Shown here in pieces: positions 1-10,134 of a stretch of DNA of 64,000 nucleotides. The stretch lies in assembly GCA_033297075.1 (NCBI GenBank), contig MU858164.1, forward strand, positions 1-64,000, written 5' to 3'. Both the position numbers and the translations under genes were made by a program. Position 1 is the first letter of the stretch; every line of letters starts with the position of its first letter. A model generated the notes under the pieces. That model was given only the letters and a program-made list of their open reading frames with translations. It did no database searches and was not told the origin of the DNA. Source of the stretch: Rhypophila decipiens (lineage: Eukaryota; Ascomycota; Sordariomycetes; Sordariales; Naviculisporaceae).

Positions 1-98
1 CTCTTCTGATGAAAGGGCGACGCCCGACGTTGCCCATGACGATTCCGCGCCTGTGTTGGACAGACCTAGCACGCCGAAACAAGTCGACAACGGGGTGC

Positions 99-158
99 GG
101 TGCGGGGCGACGGGGCGACGGTGCGGGGCGACGGTGCGGGGCGACGGTGCGGGGCGAC
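99..158. repeat. 13-bp GC-rich minisatellite
   Basis: Four exact copies of the 13-mer GGTGCGGGGCGAC lie at 99-111, 120-132, 133-145 and 146-158, with a truncated 8-bp copy at 112-119. The array ends 109 bp before the F-box gene start, so it is in that gene's promoter or 5' leader. The open frame that runs through it is low-complexity Arg/Gly/Asp and is not thought to be coding. Confidence 0.9.
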
Positions 159-267
159 AAACGGAATTCCAGTCTCACCTCTTCACGCTCACCACACCAA
201 ACCAAATTTCTTACTCCGCTGCTTGTGGAATAACCGATTCGGCCATTGCGCGTGCTGTGGAGCTAAA

Positions 268-1857
268 ATGAGGACGCTCGAGACACTCCCAACCGAGATG
301 GTCCGCGAGATCTTCCTGCACGTCGATGATCCCGACCTCTGCAATCTGCGGCTGGTAAGCCGGTATATTGGTGAGGTTGCCAGCACCATCTTCATGGAAG
401 AAATTGGCTTCTGCATGGCCAAACAGGATTTCGACATGCTGGGCGCCCTCGCCGATCATCCGGTCTACCCCAACCATATAGCTTCGTTGGTCTACTTTGT
501 CGACACGCTCAGCTTGGAGCCCCAGACCCTAGAGATGTACACCGCGGCAATTAAAGGGACGGAGAAAATGATGTCGCAGTTCCCAGACCCTGACCCTGCA
601 CTGACCGAGGCACAGTTACTGGAACACTATAACCGCTACCAGCAATTCTACCGGGAACAGGATGACATTCTCTCCAGCGACCGAGATTATGAAGTGCTCA
701 AGGAAGTCATTTCCAAGTTGCCGAATCTCAGAGAGGTTTCCGTATCCTCGGACGACGAATTCTCCTTCCAGCAGAACTCACCTTTCAAGTCCTGTCGCCA
801 TTCAGGTGTCGGAGACTTCGCGTACAATAGAGCCTCAGTACGCCATCTCCGCGCTATCCTGAGCGGAGTCCAGGCCGCGGGGACCAAGCTGAAGGCAATA
901 CGTGCCGGCTTGATTCATCACGAGTTTTTTGACGAGGCAAAGTTCGGCCTGCACAGCATGATCGACCTACTGGGAAACATCACCTGGTTCGATATGGTGA
1001 TCGAGGCGACCGGCGAAATGGATTGGGACATCGGACACGAAAATCCCGACGAGATAGCAGCTGAAATTGCCCTGTGTCGGGCTGTCATGAGCAAGCGCGT
1101 CCTTCGCCGCATCCTCGATGCCATGCCAAACATTGTCTCTCTCCGGCTGGAGCTCGTCGAAATCCACAGTCAACCCACGGGGGCCAATGTTTACCCGGCA
1201 GCGTTGCGCGATATCGTTCCACTCGACAAGAAGTGGCCTAATCTGAAGTATTTCACCATAAGTAACGTCGAGACTGACCGCCAAGAACTCGGTAACTTTC
1301 TCGTCCGGCACAAGGAAACTCTCAAGTCTTATGCGTTGGAGCAGATCGGGCTGGCGAGCACGTCGTGGATTGAGCTACTCTCCTATCTCAAGTCCAACTT
1401 TGCCGACACCAAGGTGCAGCCACTGATCGCCGATTTAATCGTCGGAAAATCTGAGGATGGGCTCGATACTCTTGAGATGTGGGACCTGTTCATGTCGGAC
1501 CCGCCGAGCGATATCAACTCCCTACAGGCAGCCGTCCATGATTATCTCACCTCCTCTATGGAATGCCCCTGCCCGCTGAGGGATGACAATATGTGGTCTA
1601 CTGACGCCGAGTTTGATGATCATGACGACGAGTTTGATGATGACGACGACGAGTTTGATGTTGAGGATGACGACGCGTCTGACTGGGAGGAGGATGATGA
1701 TGGGATGGACTATGGCTGGGATATCCCGGAGCTTTTCAGCGGTTTGGTTTTCCCCGGGTTAGCCCACCAGTGGCGCATGGCGCACATGAGGGGAGAGTCG
1801 GATCTCGACGAAGAGGAGAGCGAGGAGAGTGAGGATGACATGCCAGAACTAGTATAA
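268..1857 (+). CDS. F-box domain protein with acidic C-terminal tail
   Basis: The product is 529 aa from the ATG at 268. The frame is open further upstream, but that part crosses a GC-rich minisatellite and looks non-coding. Residues 1-40 resemble an F-box (L-P-T-E-M-V-R-E-I-F, then D-L-C-N-L-R-L-V-S-R), which in known proteins binds Skp1 in SCF ubiquitin ligases. The middle is leucine-rich without clear repeats, as in many fungal F-box proteins with unknown targets. The tail (about residues 445-529) is extremely Asp/Glu-rich and contains near-repeats of E-F-D-D-x-D-D. No intron is needed. It converges on the terpene cyclase gene and carries no biosynthetic signature, so it probably marks the left edge of the cluster. 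The substrate is unknown. Confidence 0.75.
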   Translation: MRTLETLPTEMVREIFLHVDDPDLCNLRLVSRYIGEVASTIFMEEIGFCMAKQDFDMLGALADHPVYPNHIASLVYFVDTLSLEPQTLEMYTAAIKGTEKMMSQFPDPDPALTEAQLLEHYNRYQQFYREQDDILSSDRDYEVLKEVISKLPNLREVSVSSDDEFSFQQNSPFKSCRHSGVGDFAYNRASVRHLRAILSGVQAAGTKLKAIRAGLIHHEFFDEAKFGLHSMIDLLGNITWFDMVIEATGEMDWDIGHENPDEIAAEIALCRAVMSKRVLRRILDAMPNIVSLRLELVEIHSQPTGANVYPAALRDIVPLDKKWPNLKYFTISNVETDRQELGNFLVRHKETLKSYALEQIGLASTSWIELLSYLKSNFADTKVQPLIADLIVGKSEDGLDTLEMWDLFMSDPPSDINSLQAAVHDYLTSSMECPCPLRDDNMWSTDAEFDDHDDEFDDDDDEFDVEDDDASDWEEDDDGMDYGWDIPELFSGLVFPGLAHQWRMAHMRGESDLDEEESEESEDDMPELV

Positions 1858-2087
1858 TATGGATGGTGTCACTGGTGGGCAGATGCCCCCGAGGGGGTAG
1901 TGAAGATGGAAATTTGTGCCAGTCAGCGCAGGATCACTGCTCATAATTATGATCTTACTAGTGGTGTGACTGGGCTGAAAAAGAGGGTGTGCAATCTTTG
2001 ACAGCCCCTTGATATAATCATAATGCGGATGGATTTCCTTTGTTCCTCAAACCTAGAACACAGCGACGTTTCTCCCGTTTCTCCCTC

Positions 2088-3260
2088 TTACTCGGAATAA
2101 CGTCTAGTGGTCTTGCTCCAGAGCTCGTTGCCGCTCATCTGATACTCCAGACCCTTCATATAATCCTTGACAGCCTGCGAGCAGTTCCCCTGGGCCTCGA
2201 CCCTAGCGACGAACTCGTCATGAATATGCTCCCACTCACGAGTCATATACCAGAGGATTCGCACTGTAGCATCGACGTCGAGCGACGTGCTCTCCATCAG
2301 TACCTTGACGGCACTGCACAAGTATGATCCTTCTCGGTGCCCGTGCCGAGACTGACGCAGCTCCTTGGCCCACGAGTAAATATCGTTGACCACCGAGATC
2401 TGCTTGGAGCAGTTTTGTTCGAGCGGCCTCATCAGAGAAAGCTCGTCTCGGGTGAGACGCAGATCCATGGCGAATCGCATGAGCGAGGAGAGGAGGCTAA
2501 GAGATGGAATCACGGGAAGAATGAGTTAGTCCATCAAGCCTCTTTCTCTCTGGTTTCATGGGTCAGTCTGCCGCTAGGGCACGTTATACTTACGCTTTGC
2601 CAACATCCTTCTCACGATACTCCAGGTAGTGACCTAGCTCGGTGATTTGCATTCGGACCCTGTCGGTTTGGGCGCGCATAAAGGTAAAGGTGGGCTCCAG
2701 TACCTCATCAGCAAGCTCCTTGTCGCAAGCCCGCATACTCTCCCAAAGGTCGTAGGTAATATACTCGGCGGGTATGCTACGGTCGGGCAGTACGTCACCC
2801 CGTGCGATGGGGATCAGCTTGGCATTGTAGGCCTCGCCATCTTCGAATGACATGTCCTCGAGGAGGTCTGAGGGGGAAAGAGAGAGATCATGTCAGTTCA
2901 TGTCCTAGTATTTCAAGAGGAAGTCTAGGGCCACAGACCGTCAATTAGAAAGAGGACAGTCAAGAGACGACAGGCGAAATGAATCCTGTCATCCTTGGCC
3001 AGGGGGAAATACAGGCAGGTGACGCGGGAAAACCCGGCGTTGAGAAAGACGCGCTCGGCCTTGGGGTTGGGAAAGTCCCAGTGCTGCAGAAAGTAACCGT
3101 CAACTTCCTGAGACACCTCCTTGACCAGCGGGTGGCACATGGGCGTCCATTTCGTCTCGGGAATCTTCCACGAGGTCTTGGCCGGGGCAGTTGACTCAGC
3201 CGGCACTGACAGGAGGGACGGCTGGTCCTTGGAGATGGTTTGGACGAGAGTTGCGGCCAT
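2088..3260 (-). CDS. ari1: Aristolochene synthase-type sesquiterpene cyclase
   Basis: Three exons join on the minus strand: 3260-2939, 2867-2594 and 2496-2088, giving 334 aa. Splicing restores the Mg-binding motif D-D-L-L-E at residues 107-111 across intron 1. The second metal site N-D-I-Y-S-W-A-K-E follows (N236, S240, E244), with R-R-Y near the C-terminus. The segments around D-M-S-F-E-D-G-E-A-Y, Y-D-L-W-E-S-M-R-A and L-E-Y-Q-M-S-G-N-E match fungal aristolochene synthases as I know them from Penicillium and Aspergillus, and length is close to theirs (about 340 aa). These class I cyclases convert farnesyl diphosphate to (+)-aristolochene, the eremophilane precursor of PR toxin and related compounds. 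The enzyme is probably cytosolic. Stereochemistry and product purity cannot be read from sequence. Divergent from a P450 across 0.8 kb. Confidence 0.93.
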
Positions 3261-4088
3261 GGTTGCGATGATTATCGGACAAAAAGACTATGGTAGTATC
3301 TCTGTGATTCTAGAATAGTTCAGACGATGTTGATGCTGCCGAATTTTAATCGTGTCCTTGGTTGTGGATGAGGCTGCCATTAATATTAGTCGTGGTAGCC
3401 GTCGAGCTCGTCAGGTTTGAAACCGCCAAGATAAGGTAAACTCGGCGAATCAGACTAGGGGAAACATGATTCCTCTTTCTGCGGCGTGCAGACCGACCGA
3501 AGGAATCGGTTGCTGCCGTGCTACATTGTAAGGAAGGTTCCTTGGTTGGCTTATCGTGCCCCTTGTCAGCCGCTGCGCTACCTGTTTCGGAAGTGGACCG
3601 TCCATGTCAGATACGGTCAACTAGGTACCTGTTCGCCACGCTTTTACTTGCCCAATATGGCTTCTTGCTACCTCTAATTTCCCGATTGACTGAATGATTT
3701 GGTACAATGGTTTAGTCCTTCTTTGTCTCCTGCGTCTCGAATGCTGCTAGGTGAAGGCAGCATTATCTTGCCGAAGGAGATCGGAGACTACCACGCCACT
3801 TCGTGACACGGCCCGTTTACTCATGCATACCGTGATAGCACTTTTGTGTTCTTACCCAAGGTACTGACCTAGGTAGAAAGGTCTGAACTCAGAAGTCGAT
3901 ACCTTAGTTGTATCCTTACCTAGCGTCCCATTGATACTGTAGCATTTGAAACAAATAAGTTCAGAGTCATTGTCCAAATTTCTATTGATATGCGATGATT
4001 ACTTACCTTGGACATGTTACTTTTGCCTTTTATCCCTTGATCAGCTTCACAAGACCCACTTCTTAAGTAAAGGTACTGCTGTGAAGAC
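3261..4088. promoter_or_regulatory. Divergent intergenic region, cyclase / P450-1
   Basis: This 828-bp non-coding stretch separates the starts of the terpene cyclase (-) and the first P450 (+), so both promoters must lie here and co-regulation is likely. I found no convincing TATA box or repeated palindrome. Short ORFs on both strands lack any recognisable domain. Confidence 0.6.
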
Positions 4089-5831
4089 ATGTTCGACTCA
4101 CATACTATCACGGCGATACTGGTGCTTCTCCTGGCTGCACGAGTGGCCTATGGAGCTTTTGTGTCCTGGTATCGCCTTCGCCATTTCCCAGGTCCATTAA
4201 TTGCGGCAATCTCGAAGCTGTGGATCGTCCGAGGTGTTCTCAACAAAACACTGCATCTTGACCTTAAACGGGTCTGTGAGAAATACGGTACGTGAACAAC
4301 AACGGTATTAACAAGCGCTAGAGGACTCAAGTGCTCACTTTTACCACCAGGTTCCTTTGTTCGAGTGAGTCCAAACGACATCGTCACCGACAACCTCGAT
4401 CATGTTCTAGCCATGAGCTCGGTCCGCAGCCCGTATGGGAGATCAGAGATTTATAGCAATGTCAAGTTTGACTTTGAGATGGATCATGTGTTTTCCGAGA
4501 GGAACGAGGGCCGACATCAAGAGCTGCGGAGAAAGTTGGCTGCAGGTGTGAGTGTTCACCACCGACATGTGCATTAAAGCTCTGCTGACACCATGATTAG
4601 TATTCTGGCAAAGAAAATACCCAACTAGAAGCCGGAATTGACGGCCAGATCAGGGTACTGCTAGACCTGATCGACTCCAAGTACCTATACACCGAATCTC
4701 AAAGGCGGACGCTGGAGTTCTCACGCCTAGCGCAATTCTTCACCCTCGATGTTATCACCGAGGTTGCCTTTGGTCAGGCTTTTGGTTTTCTGAGTCGCGA
4801 CGAGGATATCAACGGCTACTGCCATGTAGCCGAGCAGGCCCTTCCCATTTTCGAGTGGCTCGGCGTCTTTGGGACACTGAATCGGATGATCCGACTTCCC
4901 GGCATCCGCAATCTGACCATGCCGCGACCGACTGACAAGACGGGCGTGGGCATGATGATGGGATACGCCAAAAAAGTGGTAGAGGAACGGTTCGACTCCA
5001 CCAAAGTTCCACGGGAAGATATGCTGGGCAGCTTCGAGCGTCATGGGCTGAGCAAGCGGGAGGCCCAGACTGAAGCTACGCTGCAGATTATGGCTGGTTC
5101 CGACACCACCGTCACAGCGCTGCGGTCTACCCTCCTCTTCATCATGACCAACCCCATCATATACGCCAAGGTCCAGCAGGAGCTCGATGCCGACTACCGG
5201 GACCACCCCAACGACATTCTGACCGAGCAGGGTGTCATCTCAGACGCCGCGACGCAGAGGCTAACATACCTCCGGGCTTGCATTCGTGAGTCCATCCGCA
5301 TGCTGCCGCCCGCCTTTGCCATGCTCCAGAAACAGACTCCCCCGGAAGGTGACGTGCTGCCAGACGGAAGGGTTATCCCGGGTGGGACTCGAGTCGGCAC
5401 GTGCCTGTATGGCATAGTTCGCAGCAAAGCCATCTATGGGGAAGACGCCGATGTGTACCGCCCCGAGCGATGGATTGAGGCCGAGAAGGCAGCTAGTCTA
5501 GAGCCCGACGATCGCAGCAACAGCAGCAGTGCAAAAGCCAAGTTCAGGCGCATGACCCAAGGAACAGATGTCGTTTTCGGTAGCGGGCGATATCAATGTC
5601 TTGGCAAGACCGTCGCCATGTTTGAGCTTAGGAAGACGCTGGCTACAGTGAGTATTACCTATCTGAAGTTACTACTTTGGAAGTATTAAGCTGACTTTTT
5701 ACATTTAGCTCTTGCATCGCTATGATATTGTATCCGTGAATCCCTCCCAGCCCTGGGTGAGTGTTCCTGCCAACGGTCTGCTTTTGCAGAGTGATATGTG
5801 GGTCAAGGTTACGAAAAGGGGGGCCAAATAG
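4089..5831 (+). CDS. Cytochrome P450 (pisatin demethylase-like), P450-1
   Basis: Four exons (4089-4287, 4351-4547, 4601-5647, 5709-5831) give 521 aa. All introns have GT-AG ends, and the joins restore K-Y-G-S-F-V-R-V-S-P-N-D and K-L-A-A-G-Y-S-G-K-E-N, both typical of the pisatin demethylase/CYP57-like group. An N-terminal membrane anchor (about residues 5-28) is followed by F-P-G-P, the I-helix A-G-S-D-T-T (from residue 297), E-S-I-R and the haem loop F-G-S-G-R-Y-Q-C-L-G-K with axial Cys465. It is probably an ER-bound monooxygenase. Being divergent from the cyclase, it is a good candidate for an early aristolochene oxidation, but substrate and position are inference. Confidence 0.9.
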
Positions 5832-6736
5832 AGGGCAAACTGTTTCCTTTGGTAATCTTGTTTCCGCAATACAATACCGTAGAGAAGTGTACAAAATACT
5901 CAATGGTAATTTGCAACACACAGCGGATATTGCCGTGAAAACCAGCGCGTATCGTCCGTAGTAGGTATGGACGATGTACCAAGGGTTAGGGTTGTATGTA
6001 TTTATTACCTAGCTTCGCTCGACTGGAGAATATTGCCTTGGCCTGCCATTGAAGATTTGTCCTTACCAACGACTAAAGATAGTAATACAAACACAAGACC
6101 AAACCTGCCATTTCCAGCATCGATTTCCTTTACTCTGATCAAGAGCTTTCCAGCATTCCACGATGCTCAAATTGGGAACCAAGCTGTGGCAACTATGACC
6201 CCCACAAAGATTCGTGGGCATGCTTCCCCCACCCCAGCAGTCTTGCCCACAATACGACCCCCACAGAACAAGTTCTCAGTGGCACTGTCTGACCCTTTTC
6301 GGAAACTCTGTCATCAATGCTTCTAATTCGAGTAACCAACCGGCAAAGGAAGGACTTCGGACCTCAGTTGCTCCGGTTAAAACAGCCGCCCGAACTCCTC
6401 CCCACTGCTTCGTTGGGTTGCCCGCTGTTAACTCCGATGCGGACAATACGATGCCTGTTTCGGGTTCGGCTTCGGGTACAATGCACTGCACGGACATGCA
6501 CAAACCATTGAACAGATGTGATGGTGAAAGGGGTCAGCGGTGATTACCTAACTGATGAGTATCTTTGTTTGCGTACGTATGCTTCCCACCTCGTTACAAC
6601 TTCAGTCAAACCAAATTCCGCTGAATCTTCGACCTTCAAACTTGATCGACATTCCTCGGCCTCCATCATTGCTTCATTGTCTCGACGCGTATTTTCCTCA
6701 CCAAAGCCCGATCATATTTCAGGGCCCCGGGCAACC
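5832..6736. other. Intergenic region with one telomere-like motif
   Basis: 905 bp without a supportable gene. The small ORFs are low-complexity and lack domains. A GGGTTAGGG element lies at 5983-5991. The region is the 3' flank of P450-1 and the probable promoter and leader of the small membrane-protein gene that follows. Confidence 0.5.
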
Positions 6737-7164
6737 ATGTCCTATTCGAACGTCCGGCCATCGCCCTCTTCGCCCCGGAGACAGCCATGGTTCGAGATCG
6801 ACGAGCCCGAGATGGAACCCGTACAGTGGCACGACGTGGCGGTCTCGGCGATTGTTTCGGCGACGCTGGTCATCTTGCTCGGTGGAAACAGCCTGATGCT
6901 GGGACTTGTGCTGTCCGTGGTTGTCGTACATTTTCTGGTGATGCTGCTGTTAGGTGGTTCGGAGCGAGCGAGGGCGAACAGGTACGGTCATGTACTTACC
7001 TCTTCTTCCGATATCGTTCGAAACATCGGACAGCCCACAGCTCCTTTTATGGCCCTTGCATATCATATAGTTCGACCTAACTACCGACTTACTGACGTGG
7101 TCTTCGGTGAACATGTAGGAATCTGTTCCGACCATCAACCATGAGGAAATTTCTCGGGCTATAA
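6737..7164 (+). CDS. Hypothetical small membrane protein (two helices)
   Basis: The proposed gene starts at ATG 6737 and joins exons 6737-6981 and 7119-7164, giving 96 aa. The intron has a GTACGG donor, an ACTGAC branch-like element and a TAG acceptor. The protein has a Ser/Pro/Arg-rich N-terminus, an acidic patch (D-E-P-E-M-E), two adjacent hydrophobic helices (about residues 34-52 and 54-70) and a short basic tail. I do not recognise a family. An upstream in-frame extension starting at a non-ATG codon looks like leader sequence. It sits between P450-1 and the acyltransferase, inside the cluster, but nothing shows a biosynthetic role. The second exon is short and could be wrong. Confidence 0.4.
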
Positions 7165-7678
7165 CGTGGTTTCATCTATCAGGAAGTAGGGGACTAACCT
7201 TGGATCAATACCATAGAGTTTCCGGAATTCACGGTCACATGTCTGAGAGAACAGAGAGCATAGAATGCCATTAAGGGTATACTTTCACTACTGTCCAGCT
7301 CCTAAATCTCATAGTTATGTGACCGAGGGAAATGGCGGAAAGCCCTGGTTCCTTTAACAAAGGGGCGACAGGAGACACTAGAGAGGACGAAAATCTGACA
7401 GTGCACTTTAAGACTACTTTATTACCTGCCTTTGAACATTTATATAGCCGTTTGCTAGGGTACTGTCTCGAACCAAAGACGGCAATGTCTTTGGGAGTAC
7501 ATAGTTTCATGTTTCATGAGTCACTACAGAATGATGACCAAAATACACTGATTGGAAGAGAGCTTGAAAAAGGAGGTCGTAATGTGACGGTTTGGCTAAC
7601 GTGCTCTAAATAAGTGCTAGTTCTATTGCTTATGCAGTTGGCGCAAGACCCAACACCGCCAAAGACCTTTCCCATACT
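7165..7678. other. Intergenic region
   Basis: 514 bp lie between the small membrane-protein gene and the 3' end of the acyltransferase. I see no domain-bearing ORF, RNA gene or repeat. Confidence 0.45.
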
Positions 7679-9136
7679 CTAGTAACAGACAAATGTGGCA
7701 TACTTCATAAACTCGTCATCAGCAAAGAAACGCTTCATCTCGTCGTCCTTCAGACTGATAAACGCCTCAATTACACCATCAGCCCGCTTCGGCTGCAGGC
7801 TGCATATACCACCAAACTGGCCCTTTGGCAGACGCATAAACTCGGGTTTCCCAAGGGGCGGGCCAAAGTCGACGCCGCGGTAGAAGGGTGCGTCGATCCA
7901 GCTGGTGGTTATCAGATCGTGGCCCAGGAAATCCTCAAATGCGATGGCCAGTTGTCCGACGTCCGGGATAGAGGCAGCCAGCTGGTTGGTATCTTGGACT
8001 AGAACGGCATCTTTCTTGAAGGCCTCGATGTTGCCCCGGATGGCTAGTGCGAGCTTGGATAGAGTTGTTGGCCTTGTGGATTCGAGCAGGGTCGCAACGG
8101 GCATCTCGGTCATGCAGCAGTAGACCACGTTGTTGATGATCGAGTATGGCACCTTGGGCTGGCACAGAGACCTACCTTCGATGGCTACCGAGACAATCGA
8201 GTTTGGGCGAGCAAGATTGGCAGTGTTCCCCGAGAGTCGTGCACGCATTACACTTCGCCAGATGAGTGCCACGAGTGCATCTTGTGTAGAAATCCAGCCT
8301 ACTCCGTCTCCGGCTGCCGGTGTGGCGTCGGCTTTCAGTCTTGCACAGGCCTCAGGGGTGAAAGCAAAGACGCAGGTGCGCATGCCCGGGATAGCCACTG
8401 CCGCGGCAGGAATGGTGGTCGGCAACCTGATGGCATCTTCCTTGACCGTTAGGTTCTTTTCCGGATGCAGGCCAAGCAGCTTCCAGAGCTCAGGCCGCGA
8501 CTTGAGACGCTCAAAGGTCTCGGGTGAAGACGGGATTTGGTGGAGAGAGACATGATGGCCGTCAGACTCGGGAAATGTGTCCAGCATGGTGGGCTTTGTT
8601 GTAATGCCCTGGTATTCGCGGCACTGCTGAGCCCAGTACTGGACGACCATTGCTCCTCCCCAAGCGTCGGTCATGGCATGGGCGATGTACATGGTGAAAA
8701 GGCATCCGCCGGGTATCCAGTTAACCTGTCCCATGAGAACCTTGGTAGTGGAAGCTGTGCCCGCCGTGTAGGGTGCGACCAATTTTGGGTCAAGCCAGGA
8801 CAGAGGCATGCCTGCTTTGCGGACCTCGTCGTAGCTGCCGTGCGTCCAGCCGCTCTCGGGGGATGAGAGATGAGCAACCGCGAGCTTCAGATCAGCCGGA
8901 GGGTCCGGTACAACGAGCGTCAGTGAGCCGGGGCGCACATCGGGACTGTCATCCCGGACAATGTCGCCGCCCATGTAGGGACATGACTGCAACAATCTGG
9001 TGAATCCACCCTGCAGAACCTCAAACGCTCGCTCTCTTTGAGAATCTTGGCATGGGAAGCCATAGATGATGGCATGGTACAGTGGTGGTATGACCTCGTC
9101 CAGTGGACCGAATTTGTATGACGTTGGGAGCTTCAT
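7679..9136 (-). CDS. BAHD/trichothecene-type O-acyltransferase
   Basis: A single exon of 485 aa. The catalytic H-x-x-x-D motif is H153-A-M-T-D157 (followed by A-W-G-G), and the structural D-F-G motif appears as V-D-F-G-P-P-L-G near residues 422-429. Length and the two-lobe layout fit the Transferase (PF02458) family, which includes trichothecene 3-O-acetyltransferase and plant BAHD enzymes. These cytosolic enzymes move an acyl group from CoA, or in some clusters from a carrier protein, to a hydroxyl. The gene is divergent from the HR-PKS over about 1 kb, and the PKS has no thioesterase. Esterification of an oxidised eremophilane with the polyketide chain is therefore the most economical role. 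Simple acetylation, as in PR-toxin biosynthesis, is the alternative. Confidence 0.88.
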   Translation of the reverse strand: MKLPTSYKFGPLDEVIPPLYHAIIYGFPCQDSQRERAFEVLQGGFTRLLQSCPYMGGDIVRDDSPDVRPGSLTLVVPDPPADLKLAVAHLSSPESGWTHGSYDEVRKAGMPLSWLDPKLVAPYTAGTASTTKVLMGQVNWIPGGCLFTMYIAHAMTDAWGGAMVVQYWAQQCREYQGITTKPTMLDTFPESDGHHVSLHQIPSSPETFERLKSRPELWKLLGLHPEKNLTVKEDAIRLPTTIPAAAVAIPGMRTCVFAFTPEACARLKADATPAAGDGVGWISTQDALVALIWRSVMRARLSGNTANLARPNSIVSVAIEGRSLCQPKVPYSIINNVVYCCMTEMPVATLLESTRPTTLSKLALAIRGNIEAFKKDAVLVQDTNQLAASIPDVGQLAIAFEDFLGHDLITTSWIDAPFYRGVDFGPPLGKPEFMRLPKGQFGGICSLQPKRADGVIEAFISLKDDEMKRFFADDEFMKYATFVCY

Positions 9137-10134
9137 TGTGGCCAGTGATTATTCTGATGGAAGTGAGGAACAATGAAGACGAAGGAAGCACGACCGTGAT
9201 CTTGAGAAACTGAGAGGGAGATTTGTTATCGCTACCACTGACACTGTCAAAATAGATGATGGAATAAATGAGGAAGACGACTGAATTACTACAGTGCATA
9301 CAACCCGCTTCGGAGCAAGCCAAGGAAAAAAGAAAATCCCAATGTGTCCTAGCCAAAAACAAACCCAAGGAAACACCTCGTCGTTTTCGATTCTTCGTTT
9401 TTTTTCAAGTCCCCATAAGATACACTACCGCCGTATGCAGGCATTTGGTACAATACCATACACAGCGGGAACAACTCTTCCACTGTGCCCCAAAACGGTC
9501 CGGCCACTGCAGTGATGCATCCTTCTGCAACCTCATTCCTTTCTTATCAGCAACCAGAAGTGGTAATGAACCGAAAGATTTCACAATACCAATCTGTAAA
9601 CATGCACACTTTGTACCATTGGTCGACTGACAAACTGAGCGATTAGGAGTGTACCTGGCTCCCTTGTCAACACCGAGCGAAAAGGGGTAGGGTCAGCACA
9701 GAAACGCTTGTACGAGAGGGTCACCGAGAAGGGCCGTTGCGAGTTCGGATAGACAGAAAACAAAGACAATACGGAAAGGGGATGACAAGAGATCCCATGT
9801 AAACTAAATATCAAGTCTATTCTCCTTCATGAATATCAGAAAGACACATTGATCATTCTATTCTTATTGTCTTTCATGGTCACTCCTGTCAAGAAACATC
9901 TTGGACTATGAATGACTCTGGCTTATAAACAAACCATTCATGTTCCTGGGATTCCTGGAACTTGTCTATTTGCAACTTCGTTTCTTACTATTATCCTTCC
10001 TATCATTGATTCAACCACCCGACAGTGAATCATCGGTACCCAATCCCACTCCTTCCGATCATCCGGCTGCTCTTCCGGTGGCACATCCTGATCACTCCAG
10101 TCCATCATCAAGAACTATTGGTGACGCCGCCAAA
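9137..10134. promoter_or_regulatory. Bidirectional promoter, acyltransferase / HR-PKS
   Basis: 998 bp between two divergent starts. On the plus strand a TATAAA box lies at 9924-9929, 206 bp before the PKS start at 10135. Several CGG/CCG-containing words occur (for example CGGTCCGG near 9496) that could serve a Zn2Cys6 regulator, but no single motif repeats clearly enough to call an operator. Confidence 0.6.
9924..9929 (+). promoter_or_regulatory. TATA box of the HR-PKS gene
   Basis: TATAAA lies 206 bp upstream of the ATG at 10135. It is only 10 bp upstream of an in-frame ATG at 9940, so that earlier ATG is unlikely to be inside the transcript. This supports the start chosen for the PKS. Confidence 0.55.

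Noticed and set aside
268..1857. F-box protein as a cluster member
   Set aside because: It adjoins the cyclase but converges on it, has no biosynthetic domain, and nothing in the sequence ties it to the pathway.
9137..10134. CGG/CCG words as binding sites for the cluster regulator
   Set aside because: Several occur, but spacing and orientation are not repeated between promoters of the cluster, so no operator can be supported by eye.
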